NCBI RefSeq assembly: GCF_945859705.1
Contig: NC_079136.1
Coordinates: 41,821,307-41,885,306 of the forward strand
DNA from: Episyrphus balteatus
Lineage: Eukaryota > Arthropoda > Insecta > Diptera > Syrphidae
Reading direction: 5' to 3'
Length of the DNA stretch: 64,000 nt
Under the pieces are notes generated by a model. The model saw only the letters and a list, made by a program, of their open reading frames with translations, was not told the DNA's origin and ran no database searches. The translations under genes were made by a program, and so were the position numbers. Positions 47,054-58,899 of the stretch are shown piece after piece; within the stretch, counting starts at the first letter, position 1, and each line of letters opens with the position of its first letter.

Positions 47054-48305
47054 TTGAATGGTCAATTTGTCAGTTTAGTTATAAATAAGAATGCTTTCAA
47101 TGGCTCCTTTAGATCTATTGCCTGATGAACTCCATTGTTATATGACTTCTAATATAGTTTTCAGTTTTGGCGCCTTAATGTACATCTAACTGATGTTCAA
47201 ATGCTTTATATCGATGAGATTAATATATTTGACATTTTATTTGACACTTTTATAATAACTAATACACACTTCAATTTAGGAGTTTTATCCTTTTACTTCC
47301 AAAAGACACTCTGCCTTGGTCAGTTATTTAATTCAACACGGAATCTCAAAATCGTATAGAGATTTGATTTTGATATGTTTTATTTCTCGTCGTCATATGA
47401 CATTTGTAGTATTTTAGTCCGGTTATTTTCCTGATATGTTCGCTTTTCTTTTTCTTGCGTGCCCTATGCAATAATAAATTTAATTTTTTATATATTTTAA
47501 TTGCCACAAATGATGCGTTTATTTGTGAGTACTTTTAAAGGCTAAAGATAACATTTTGTTTTGCGGTCATGGATGGGTTTTTTCTTAATTAATGTGGTGT
47601 GGGTTTAAGTTAGTGTACGCGATGCACTTTTAGTGTGATAAGGGAAGACATTATTAAGTTAAAGTCTAGTGCAATAATATGCACAGGATGAAGATATTGA
47701 ATATCGAATGATATTTAATAAGATATGGATATTGATGTACGGAATGCACTTCATGGGGAGGGGAGAATTTCGTAGGTGGCATATATAACACTTAAACACT
47801 TGTTCAGGCATCAGTACCGTAAGTACTACAGGGCATGCAGTATAACTGAATGATACATATTTCATTGCATTGTTTTTAATGTTCAATTTTTCAATCCACT
47901 CGAAAGAAATATTTTTAGATTACACGAAAAGCATTTCTCGTGAATGGTCAATTCGTCAGTTCAGTTTTAAATAAGAATGCTTTCAATGGCTCCTTTAAAT
48001 CTGTTGCCTGATGAACTCCATTGTTATTTTATGACTTCTAGGATAGGTGATAGTTTTTGCGTCAATGCACATCTAACTGATGTTCAACTACTTTATAGCT
48101 ATGAGATTAATATATTTGATATTTTGTTTGACACTTTTATAATAACTAATACACACTTCAATTACGGACTTTATTCTTTTACTTTCAAAAGACACTCTGC
48201 CTTGGTCAGTTGTTTAATTCAACACGGAGTCTCAAAATTGTATAGAGATTTGAATTTGTTTACTAGGCACTCGATTTTATTTTTCCTCGTCATATGACAT
48301 TTGTA
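47054..48305. repeat. Diverged direct duplication (47054-47410 and 47940-48305)
   Basis: Both copies contain AGAATGCTTTCAATGGCTCC, TGATGAACTCCATTGTTAT, CTAATACACACTTCAATT and AAGACACTCTGCCTTGGTCA in the same order. A further pair, TTGTTCAG.CATCAGTACCGT and GGGCATGCAGTATAACTGAA, occurs at about 47800 and 48840. The second copy keeps a 106-codon frame (47977-48297) that is broken in the first. I do not recognise the product. Confidence 0.75.
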
Positions 48306-49902
48306 GTATTTTTCCTGCCTCTGAAACTATGTCAATATGCGGCTATTTTAATCTAAACACAACTTTTTTAGCCAATTCGGTTTTCTTTGAATTGCCGGTC
48401 TATGCTTTCCCGCAAACGTTGTGTCTCCGTTTGATTGATGTCCGTTTCGCTTCTCAGCTAATTGACGGATCTCTTTAGGGCGTTTATCTGTTCCTACAGA
48501 GTTTATCTTTAGTTGCTACATTTGTACGTGTTAATTCTTAAGATTACGATTTGTATCACGACGTTGGAATGCCATTCTTTTTGGCATCACAAGTGCACTC
48601 TATGAATCACAAACTCGAATGACTAAAATTTTTGTCGGTATATAATGTTGTTCTCATTTTCTTTTCTAGTCAGTTACAAAACCGTAACTTATTTCAGCTT
48701 AAAACCAACAGCATCATTTAGTTATCCGAACACTTTCATCCATACATCTCTATGTAAGGGTTGCCAACACACACTCAGAACTTATGCACATAATCGTTTG
48801 TTCGATTGCAATTGCAACAGAATTTACAACTTAAACGCTTGTTCAGACATCAGTACCGTGGGTGCTCCAGGGCATGCAGTATAACTGAAGTAAATGTCCA
48901 TCAAACTCCTTGTGTTGTGTATATTGAAGTGTATAGTGGTTTTGTTAAATGCCAAATGCCAATGACATCTGAGAATTGTTTAATAGCAAATTTACAAGTA
49001 GATTTTCGAAACAGGTTCAGGTATCAGTTGAAGCAAGTGTACAGTTTACTCACTTTCATTTGTCCACATGGGCAGTGCTTTCATGCTTCAACATTCTGAC
49101 CGACAGAGTAGACGCATGAAAAATAACTCACAACATCATACATCACAGTCTTAATTCTTGATTTTATTTTATATAACACTTTTTGTTTAATTTATTACTT
49201 TGTTTTTAATTAAATTAGTAACCCACTGTTTAATACGATGTGGACTGTAGGTTGTCTTTTTTGTTAATTGTGTATTTTGTTAAAATTTTAATTTTAAAAA
49301 GAATGTTTTTTATGATATAAATGTTAAATGTTTAATTATTCAATGTAATGTACATTGTGTAATATAAAAGAAAAAAAATAAATAAAGATAACTGTTACAA
49401 CAGTTGCTTTTAAGCAAATTAAGAGAGAGAATTATCATAGGGTATGATATGCAATGTTTGTAAGTTGCAACAAAATTAAAAACTGTTATACAACATATAA
49501 GAGTCAAATTTTTAAGATATATAAATAAGTATAATTTAAATAATTATAATATTGTTTCAGAACACCCACCATGTGAGTGATATGAAATGATTCCAAAATC
49601 TTAAAAAACCTATATTGATTCTCACTTTTTTTTTTACAATTTAAAGCTTACAAATTAGAAGTGCTCATGTATACAAATTTGCAGGAATTTTCACTGAATA
49701 ATCCATGATACTTTTCACAGAAAGAAATGCTAAAATTTTTTTTTTGCTTGTGCTTGATTAAAGCACAGTTATTTAAAAATTTTAAAAAAATATCCTTGAA
49801 ATATTGCCATTATCATTATTTCTTCTTTCTTCTCTAGCGAATTATCTTGAATTTGTAAGTTTTTTTTTTTTTAACTTTGTTTATGATCAGTCTTATTGAT
49901 TT
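48306..49902. other. AT-rich spacer
   Basis: No gene is supported. Two overlapping short frames at 48645-49099 lack motifs. Confidence 0.35.
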
Positions 49903-50852
49903 CACTGGTCAACAAGGTTTTTTCCACAAGAACCAGAATATACTTTTCTATATGTTTTTGATGCTGAACTCGAAAATGAAGTCAGAAAATATGTATTGGC
50001 CTTCGTTTTTGAAATATTACCGTTAGAAAATGCCGAAAAACGTCATTTTGGCTGTTTTCGAGGTTTTGTTTTTATGTGGTGTAATTCATTTTGAAAAAAA
50101 TTATAACGGTGTCTATAAGAACTGGTTTTATTCTTCCAAAAAATGTTTAAATCTTTCCGATATCACTTTTACTGTCCGAGATATTAAAAAATTAAGTACC
50201 AGTCTTTGACTCAAAAGCAGCACTGGCCAATCAAATTAAATTTTTTTTGCCACAAGAACCAAAATATACTTTTCTAGAGGTTTTTGGGTTGTTGAACTCG
50301 AATCCGAAATCAAAAAAATTCGATTGGCCTCCGTTCCGGAAATATTACCGTTATAAGATGCAACAAAATGGTTTTCTTATAACGGTTATATTTCAAGAAC
50401 GGAAGCTAATAGAATTTTTATGATTGTAGATTCGAATTTAGCGATTCAAGAACCTCTAGAAAAGTATATTTTGGTTCTTGTGGCAAAAATTGTATGCCCA
50501 GGGACTTAAACTTTAGATTAAAGTTATTTTCTCTTTGGCTTACTAACTGAAACTTAAGATATCTCGAGCAATAAAAGAGATATCGGAAAAATTTAAACAG
50601 TTTTTGATAGAAGAATATCTGTTCTTAAAATCATCTGTACAAATTTGTTTATAATGAATTACCCCACATAAAATTTGAAGCTCGAAAACAGCCAAAATGT
50701 CGTTTTTTAGCATTTTATAACGGTAATATCTCAAAAACGGAGGCCAATCAAATTTTTCTGACTTCAGATTCGAGTTCAGCACATCAAAAACCTCTAGAAA
50801 AGTATATCTTGGTTGTTGTGGCAAAAAAAAAGTTCAATTTTGTTGACCAGTG
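49903..50852. mobile_element. 950-bp palindromic element with an inner palindrome
   Basis: The ends are CACTGGTCAACAA and its complement. The arms repeat the order CCACAAGAACC, ATATACTTTTCTA, GAACTCGAA, ATTACCGTTA and mirror it on the other side. A smaller palindrome of the same motifs occupies about 50248-50496, so the element looks like one foldback copy inside another, or an internal duplication. There is no transposase frame. Confidence 0.75.
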
Positions 50853-51607
50853 TTTTCAATTCACCTTCCTGTGAAGATATGACGGAGTCCCGCCAAACAC
50901 TTCCCCTGAATCATTAATATAAAAAAAAAAAAAAAATCTACTGAGAATTAGTATGTACTGGAAACTTTTATTCAGGAATAAAAGTGAGGTAGCAAAACGA
51001 ACGACACAACACATAGATACAAAGAGTTAATTTATATTTTTAATATAAGCCAAACCTGGCTGGACGAAGATCATCCTGGACGTATCATCCTCGGGCGGTT
51101 GCAACTCCAGGTAAAGTTGAGGGTGCAGTATAATGGTATCAACCTTTGATGTTCCTTGTTTTGGTTGATATTTTTTTTGTAGGCGAACTTCTTTTTGTTG
51201 TTTTTAATCCTGTTGGTTGTGGTTTCGGATGTTATGTTTATGTTATCTGTAAAGAAAAGAAAGAAATTAATAATTTAGGATCGAAAGAAAATAAACTCAG
51301 TGATGGTCATCCATGTTGATTTGGAGAATTTAGGATGCGCAAGCAGCCTGAATTTTCCAATCAACATTTCTGTCCCATCACTGAATATACTTACCTGCTA
51401 ATTTCAGCAAAACATCTTTTGGTACCTGAAGAATAAAATAAAACATGAAATTAAAACATATTTTTATTATAAATAGTAAAAATAGAAAAATAAAAACTTA
51501 CCTTTTTTTTTTGCAAAACGAGCCGCCATCACCATGAGGATTGATTGAGAAATGTTTTCATTTGACACTTAACAAATTCACAATTCAATCATCATTCCGG
51601 TTCATTT

Positions 51608-52100
51608 TTACATATGAAAAGATATATCTATCTCAGTTGTCTTAAAAGGTAAAGGGGGAAATAAAAATGCGTTCCACAATTTTCGCTTTGTGTTTGTAGA
51701 CCACTTAGCAAAAGAGAGTTTGTTTGAGATATGAATTATCGATTCCCTAAAATGGAGCTTGAAGACAAGATTAGCCGTTAATAAATGCATTTTCATTTTG
51801 TGGCAGATTGCTTTTACATACTATCATTAAATTGTTTATCTCACTTGGTTTTGCTCCACATTCTGTACAAACAGCACTCGAACTTGTATCCATTAAGACT
51901 TGTACAACTTTTCCTTCTTCTTCATTTTTAACAAACATGCTGTACTGACACTTTTCGTACAGTGTCCAGCAACAGGAATTCGATTTTGGTCTGAAACTCC
52001 TTAGGATCAAAACCTGCATTTAAAGCCTTCAATACTATGATCGCTGTTTTATCGTCTTTCAGAGTGAAAGAATGAGCGTCAACGCTTGGATTGTATTTTT
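51608..52100 (-). pseudogene. Remnant of a transposon-encoded protein of unassigned family
   Basis: The minus strand, over two or three frames, reads DAHSFTLKDDKTAIIVLKAL, VQVLMDTSSSAVCTECGAKP followed by SEINNL, and LHFRESIIHISNKLSFAKW. The order CxxCGxxPxExNN then LHxxxxxxExxxHxSxxLxxxKW recalls a protein family repeated in many insect genomes, which I cannot tie to a superfamily. Frames are disrupted. Confidence 0.45.
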
Positions 52101-52619
52101 AAAACTTTCCATCACTTTCCATCAATGGGCTTTCGGCTCATCTACGAAAGCTAACAAGTATTACTACTATCCTGTCTAAACTCGTATTTGAATTTAGCTT
52201 CTGAAGTTTTTACTTTAAAATCTAGAGCTAGTTGCTTTGATTTTATATTTCTAAGAATGATAGGTAAGCAAAGCTTACCTGGCTAACGGCTACTGCCACT
52301 TCTTCATGAAGTTTTCCAATTGCATTTTGTTAATTTTGTTTACCCCAAAGCATACGCTGGAAAGACAAATGACCCATAGAGGAAAGTTTGTATTATATTG
52401 TGTTAATTGGAAACTCTTTTCACTTCGCAGATTCTCCCGAAATGTGAAACCGTTACCATTTCTTATCTAATATCATGCCATTTCCTGCGATTTGTCTGGT
52501 TTTTCGTCTGTTTTCCAATTTGGATTCTGGATATATAGTTTTTTTTCAAGTTCAAGATCAGTTAGAACTGTGATGAGATGGTTACCGTTTTGGTCAATGT
52601 TCTCATTTTCTCTGACTAT

Positions 52620-52945
52620 CCTCTTTTCCTCTTTAATTGCGTCTTGCATATGGCTCTCGGCAGAGGTGACCCCACTTCCTTTTTACTGTTTTCAATTTGA
52701 TGGTATTCTTTGAAGGATATAAATGAATATCAATGACTACAAAACTCTCCTTTATACTGCGAATATCCGAATATATCAGCTAGCATGGTTCTGACGACGA
52801 TTTCCTTATTAATACCCTCGTTGTTTTCTTTTTTTGATTGTGTCTTGCATATGGCATATGACAGAGGTGACCTTACTTCCTTTTTACTGTTTTCAATTTG
52901 ATGGTATTCTTTAAAGGATATAAATTCATATCAATGGCTTAGAAA
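52620..52945. repeat. Local direct duplication, spacing about 210 bp
   Basis: GCGTCTTGCATATGGCTCTC... at 52637 and GTGTCTTGCATATGGCATAT... at 52842 start two copies that share CACTTCCTTTTTACTGTTTT or TACTTCCTTTTTACTGTTTT and AATTTGATGGTATTCTTT, each about 110 bp long and roughly 90 percent alike by eye. Confidence 0.75.
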
Positions 52946-53340
52946 GATCTCCGTTATAACATTAGCTGAACTTTTTATCCTTTAGTGAATGAAGGAATGA
53001 ATATATCCTGACTTTTATTTTAAGAAAATTCACATCACAAAACAAAACAACAGGTAAACATACAAAACGAACAAAATAATAAACCTAGAACTGGCACCTG
53101 CTTCAACTATCTTCAACTTGTGCAGCCTTCCCATTCATATAAATATAATACATCCTGGGAAGAATGTAGACTTTGGGTCTCGTTTTGAACCTGATTTCCG
53201 CTTGGGATAACCATTTGGGATGTTACGGCAACTGGAAATCAAAAAGAAAAGAAATTATTAGTTAGGGGATTGAAAGAAATTAATTCAGTGCTGAGCATCC
53301 ATGTTGATTTCGATAATTCAAGATGCGCAAGCAGCTCTCA

Positions 53341-54289
53341 CTTAATTCTAAATATAACTTACTCTTAAGTCTATTATCGCCTTAGTGATGGTTATCTGGT
53401 CCTTCGTTGGTCTGAAATGTGTCTTTAATTTTTCTTCACTCCTTTCAGTTTTTCAGTGGACTAACCTTTAGAAGATTTTTCGCTGGTCCAAATATTTTTA
53501 CGTTGTATATCACTTCAAACGCTTTTTTTCTCATCTTCCGACTTATACTCATTCACTTTTTTTTTAATTGTTTCTTTTTTTAAATGTAAAAAAAATTTAT
53601 CGCACTGTTACGTCAGCTTCGTTTCTTCGCGTCGTACAAATTTTTTTTTTTAAACACTTCGTGTCGACATTCTGAAAACAGTGTCTCTTTTTTTTTACTT
53701 CGTCGTTAGTGGCGTAAATCAGAGTTGAGCGGAGATTTTTAATAAAGAGAATCTTCTGACTGTCACTGGTGCATGAGTTACATACTGAAGTAATTTGGTC
53801 TTAATCGAATCGGATATAACAATCCACTTCAGAATTCTCCAGCCCAACTTTCCTCGTCAAACCTGAGTCGTCAAACGCCGTCTTCAAATTGTTTCAGACT
53901 GCTTTGGCGGTCTTAGCGTTTTGGAAATGGACGTTGGACGTAGTTAATGGGATCTATCAACAAAATCAATTTGGACTTCGCCTTCGTGATGAGTTTTGAA
54001 TCGGTGGCTGTGCCTTCGACACAGTTCCATAGCTCTTCATACTCGAAAATATTTTGGACAGCAAACTTCCATGCGTCTTAATTGTAACCTGCTCATGGGG
54101 ACTAACAAAAAAAAAATTTGTAATTTTAATAATCTGAAATTATCTGCGTAATCCTTGTGAATATTTAATTTATTTTTATCTTTTTCGGTTCGCGACTTTT
54201 CGCACAGTTTCTTGTGCTTAACTTTATGCAAATTGAACTCTTACCTTCCGAACCATCAACTTTTTCGGGGATGACTTCAATCGAGATAC
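53341..54289. other. Repeat-derived spacer
   Basis: No recognisable gene is seen. Long T tracts occur near 53560-53700. Confidence 0.35.
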
Positions 54290-54745
54290 CTGCTTCATCT
54301 TTTTTTGGAGTCATCATCATAAAAAGATGGGAGCCCCGTCATCCGTGACCCCAATATATTGGCTGCAACAGCTTCTGCTTCAGTGAATTCAATTTTTAAG
54401 GGTGGACCTCCTCCAATTCCCCTTACACCAACTTTTTCCTCCGCGAACTTGGCCTTGCATCTTTTTTTGATATTTTTGTATTTTGTTATTAAAGTTGAAC
54501 TCTTTCTCAATCCTCTCCCATATAGAATTTTTAAGTCATGCACTATTCATGGCACGATTCACTCTTGGAGTTTTGTCAATTCTCGCAAGTGACCCGTGCT
54601 TTAAATACCTGTTATTTTCATGGTCCATCTTCTTGCATTCGACCACATCTTTGTATTTTTTAATAAGTGTCATGAGCAGCTTCTTGCTTCGAAAAATTTG
54701 CATTACGGTTATTGTTCATATTTGTTAAATGTCTCTAAATCGACT
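54290..54745 (-). pseudogene. Harbinger-type Myb/SANT-like protein remnant
   Basis: The minus strand over several frames reads LIKKYKDVVECKKMDHENN, SIWERIEKEFN and TKYKNIKKRCKAKFAEEK, ending in GIGGGPP. A W/I-rich trihelix with NIKKR and a terminal GGGPP motif is typical of the Myb/SANT-like partner protein of PIF/Harbinger transposons and domesticated relatives. Frameshifts and a stop separate the segments. Confidence 0.65.
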
Positions 54746-54787
54746 ATTTTTCAAATTTTGACATTATTAAAAGAACAGAACTTTATA

Positions 54788-55887
54788 CAGGGTGTCCCAC
54801 AGTCACCGCCCCAAATGAAAACCATGGGTTCCTGAGGTCATTTTAAGTCGAAAAACTTAAGAGGTAATTTTCTCGTTTTCGTCCCGTTTTCGAGTTACCA
54901 CAGTTTTTATGATTTTTGCTCTCTTGTCCTTTAACTGGCCTTATCTTTGCCAAACTACGTCTGATTTGAAAGATTTTTTTTACAGCCAATCAAGAATTTA
55001 TTACAGTTTTAGTTTGTCTGAAAACTTTTTTTTCTGCAGACAACCGTTTCTCCACAATTTTGCATCAAACACAATTTTCTTCGTTTTTTAAGTTGTTTTT
55101 TACACTTTCATATCATTTAAGTCAAAAAAACACGTTAATGAGTATTAATTTTGTGTGCTTTTTATTAAAGCCCAGTTTATTTTCATAAAAAAAATAAGTT
55201 TTATTTCATAAAAAAGGCTACTGAAAGTAATTAAAAAAAATAAACAAACTGAGTGAATTAAAAAAAAAAAATAATTTTTAAATAAAAAAATTAATTTAAA
55301 TAGACTAAAAACTTTTTCTGAGCTATTGTGGTTAAGAAAAGAACAAATAGATGAAGCTCAGAAAAAGTTTTTAATGCATTTAAATTAATTTTTTATTCAA
55401 AAATTATTTTTTTTTAATTCACTCAGTTTGTTTATTTTTTTTAATTACTTTCAGTAGCCTTTTTTATGAAATAAAACTTATTTTTTTTATGAAAATAAAC
55501 TGGGCTTTAATAAAAAGCACACAAAATTAATACTCATTAACGTGTTTTTTTGACTTAAATGATATGAAAGTGTAAAAAACAACTTAAAAAACGAAGAAAA
55601 TTGTGTTTGATGCAAAATTGTGGAGAAACGGTTGTCTGCAGAAAAAAAAGTTTTCAGACAAACTAAAACTGTAATAAATTCTTGATTGGCTGTAAAAAAA
55701 ATCTTTCAAATCAGACGTAGTTTGGCAAAGATAAGGCCAGTTAAAGGACAAGAGAGCAAAAATCATAAAAACTGTGGTAACTCGAAAACGGGACGAAAAC
55801 GAGAAAATTACCTCTTAAGTTTTTCGACTTAAAATGACCTCAGGAACCCATGGTTTTCATTTGGGGCGGTGACTGTGGGACACCCTG
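54788..55887. mobile_element. 1.1-kb near-perfect palindromic element with CAGGGTGTCCCACA ends
   Basis: The two arms, about 530 bp each, are almost identical. The same 60-codon frame appears at 54909-55091 (+) and 55584-55766 (-), and the coordinate sums are equal, so there are no net indels between arms there. The ends are CAGGGTGTCCCACA and its complement. TATA stands on each side (54784-54787, 55888-55891), indicating a TA or TATA duplication. The loop is about 55325-55354. There is no transposase. Confidence 0.92.
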
Positions 55888-55989
55888 TATATACTTTTCC
55901 TCAAAGAAAGGGTTGTCACATTTTGATCAATCTGAAATGTATTTATGAGAGTTGATCCTTTTTTTGGACAAAAAAATCGATATGAATAT

Positions 55990-56311
55990 TTTTTTATTTT
56001 AAAAAATTCAAAATAAATAGTATAGAAATAGGGCTACCAGTATCTAATAATGTTCCTAAAGATAATTTATATGTTAATAGATTTAATCATAATAAAAAAT
56101 ATAACTGTCTTACCTAATCTTCTTCATTATCATTGTCCATCGAGTGTATTACCACTGCTCTCTTGTTGGGGCATTCGACCGCCCGGTGACCAAGCTGGGC
56201 GCAAATATGACATGCTCCATATTGTCTTCTCTCCTTTCTGCACTCGGACGCATAATGTCCAAGCGAATTACAATTATAACAGCGTATCTGCTTTATGTCT
56301 GGAACCACCAC
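55990..56311 (-). pseudogene. Second Ty3/gypsy remnant, two zinc knuckles and protease start
   Basis: The minus-strand frame 56311-56114 encodes two CCHC knuckles, CYNCNSLGHYASEC and CHICAQLGHRAVEC, the nucleocapsid pattern. Below it the protease motif GTLLDTGSPISIL lies near 56055-56030. Downstream it is cut off near the palindromic element. The protease motif resembles the one at about 32600, so the two elements may belong to one family. Confidence 0.75.
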
Positions 56312-56840
56312 TCTTCTAATTTTGTTTTTTTTTTTTTTTCGGAAATTATTCTTAAACCTTAATTATAATAAGGATTTGCTCACTGTCATGGGCTGGATTT
56401 CCGAAGATTCAATATTTCTTTTAGGTTTAAAGATTAAAGAACCTTCTTTAAGACTAATGATAAACAAATATTTAGATTACTTTGAATATTCATCATTGAA
56501 TTAATAACCTAAACATTCATAAATAAAATTATGACTTAGGAGTATGACTCACCAAATGTTGTTCTTCATGAACTGAAGTAATTTTGGAATCCGATTGAAA
56601 AACAGTGTTTGTTTTCGGAATTATTTGCATTATGTCGGTTGTTACAGAGGAAGTATTGCTTGAATTCATTGCAAAACTTTCGGATATTGAACTTAGAGGT
56701 AACTCCTAAATTTATTAATTAATGTTATTATTTGAAAATATGAATAAAATGTGCTTCCTTTTTTATAAAGATCTTACCTTCAAAGATCTCCATTGAGTTA
56801 ACCTTGCTTTAAACTTTATTCACAATCCCATGAATTCTCA

Positions 56841-57288
56841 TCGTCCTCAATGTCTTCAACGAAGACCTAGCTCTGGAAGCTCCCACATTTTCAATAGATC
56901 GGCAACAACTGTCTCATTTTGGACGTTGCATGTATTTGTATTTGAAATTTCTGATCTTTCATTTTGTTCGGTGACATCGTCCTCAATGTCTTCAACGAAG
57001 ACCTAGCTCTGGAAGCTCCCACATTTTCAATAGATCGGCAACAACTGTCTCATTTTGGACGTTGCATGTATTTGTATTTGAAATTTCTGATCTTTCATTT
57101 TGTTCGGTGAAATCGTCCTCAATATCTTCAACGAAGACCTCTTCAATTATATCATCAATAATGTCTTCTGATTCTTCATCGCTTTTTTCAGTGTCCGTTT
57201 TTCGATTAAAAAATTGATCGCGTCGCAAACACAGAATACACTTCTTAGAGATTATACTACAAAATGGCTTCCATTTCCATTTATACAA
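56841..57288 (-). pseudogene. Acidic protein fragment with a 136-bp tandem duplication
   Basis: The block 56841-56976 is repeated exactly or nearly so at 56977-57112, and the start of a third copy follows at 57113. The minus-strand frame 57288-56992 is rich in Asp/Glu (SDEESEDIIDDIIEEVFVED) and ends TVVADLLKMWELPEL before the stop. As 136 is not a multiple of three the duplication shifts the frame. The product is not recognised; a transposon-encoded protein end is likely given the surroundings. Confidence 0.55.
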
Positions 57289-58899
57289 TGAGAATGAGTA
57301 AGCATCAGGGATGGCAAATGAATTTTTTTTTGTACTGAAAATTTCATTATTATTTCAGTATTTTCTTTGAGGTAATACTTTTTAATACTTTTAATCGATT
57401 GAACAAACACGGCCGATCAGTTTTGCTTCACAATCTTGAGCTTGACTGACTCTTTTTTGTCGGACGGCGTGTATGTCTTATTCTAGTGGGTGTGCAAGTG
57501 TACATTATTGTTTAATTGGCAGCCCTCCGTTTGTAAGAGATATTTTTTTGCTTACAACAGCTATTTTGTATTAAAAATTTGGGGGAATCCAAATATGGCC
57601 GTGGATTTCCAAGGTTGGGTGGGTAAAGGCCACACTGCAATTCCATCTGCAGTGCTCCCCGATTGTCTGTTTTCTGTCTTTTAAACATAATATTACTCCT
57701 TTTCTTTTATTAAATAAAAAAAAATAAGAAAGATACACAGCTATCAGATAAAAAAGTTGGACTTGTTTGATGTGTCTCTAGTCGTTTGAATACTTCAACA
57801 ATTATTTTATTCTTTTCGACAACCTCACTGCTTTTCTCGTACTTTGCCAAACAACCCAAAACAGTGTTTGATCCATATCATTTTTCTACCATAAGGTTAA
57901 GTGCAACAAATTCAGTGTAAATACCGAATTAAATAAAGAGTTTAAAAAGGTAAAACTCTACAGCTCATAAAAATGAAAATGTTTTTACATTTTACAGGAC
58001 AGTAATGTGTTTTTTATTATGGAAGACAATTCAACCAAGTTGAGTCTAAAATATTTTGACTTCCAGTAAATGTATTGAAAAATTATAACTATTTGTTTGC
58101 GAGCAACCAAAAGTTTGTTGTCACTTTTTAATGTATTTAAACTTAAAAAAAAAAAGTCAATTTAGTTGAATTGTCATCCATAAATAGATTCCATAATTTC
58201 TTAAGTAGGTACCGAGTTTAAAGCATTAATAAAAAAAACCAAATTCAAAGACTCTTACAACTTGCTCCATATCTTGACATTCTCTTGCAAAAATACAAAA
58301 ATCAAAAAAGAAAAAAAAACTTTTATCATAGTCATTCATTTTATATAATTTATTAGTTTTTACTTAATTTTCTTAGAAAAAAAAAAAACAAAAAAATGGT
58401 TAAAGATTCAATTTGTTTTCCATATACATATTATAATTATATAAATTATGTATTATAAAAGATTAAATTGTTATATTTATATAGTTTAATATTATCATAG
58501 ATTATAAGCTGCAAAATGCTTAAATTTGTTGTTTAATTAATGAAAACAATTGTAAGACAAGAAAGAAAGCAAAAAAATACTATTTATACTAACAAACAAA
58601 AGTGTTAGATGTTTAAAAAACAACAATTATATATATTTATGTTTAAAAATAAAATTGTTTAAAAAAAATATACATACACATATATTAAAATAAAAATGTT
58701 TATATAAAAAATAGTTTTTTTTTTTTAATATTTTTTTTATTTTATTTTATTATTTTTTAACGGCACTTTCGAGAGGCACAAAACAGAGTTACGTATATTT
58801 CTGTTAGATTTTTGTTTAGACTTGAGTATAATTTATAAAATAAAACAACAACAATAGCCTAAAGCTGTTTTTTTTACGAACAAAAAAAAAAAACTATAT
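57289..58899. other. Spacer and stck 3' UTR
   Basis: No supported gene is seen. The part nearest 58900 is very AT-rich and presumably holds the stck 3' UTR on the minus strand. A less AT-rich patch at 57590-57660 has an open frame without recognised motifs. Confidence 0.45.

Larger units (their letters stand above)
50853..53340. repeat. Diverged long direct repeat (about 50960-51370 and 53000-53340)
   Basis: Both stretches contain CATCCATGTTGATTT, then AGGATGCGCAAGCAGC or AAGATGCGCAAGCAGC, preceded by a GAAAGAAATTA-type tract and by a similar ACAAAACGAAC region. This could be a decayed LTR pair, but terminal TG/CA pairs were not assigned. Confidence 0.4.

Noticed and set aside
54909..55766. 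Duplicate 60-codon proteins on opposite strands
   Set aside because: They are mirror images created by the palindrome and have no known motif.
57490..57684. Frame with MAVDFQGWVGKGHTAIPS
   Set aside because: It looks orderly but matches no family I can name and is short; left as unannotated spacer.
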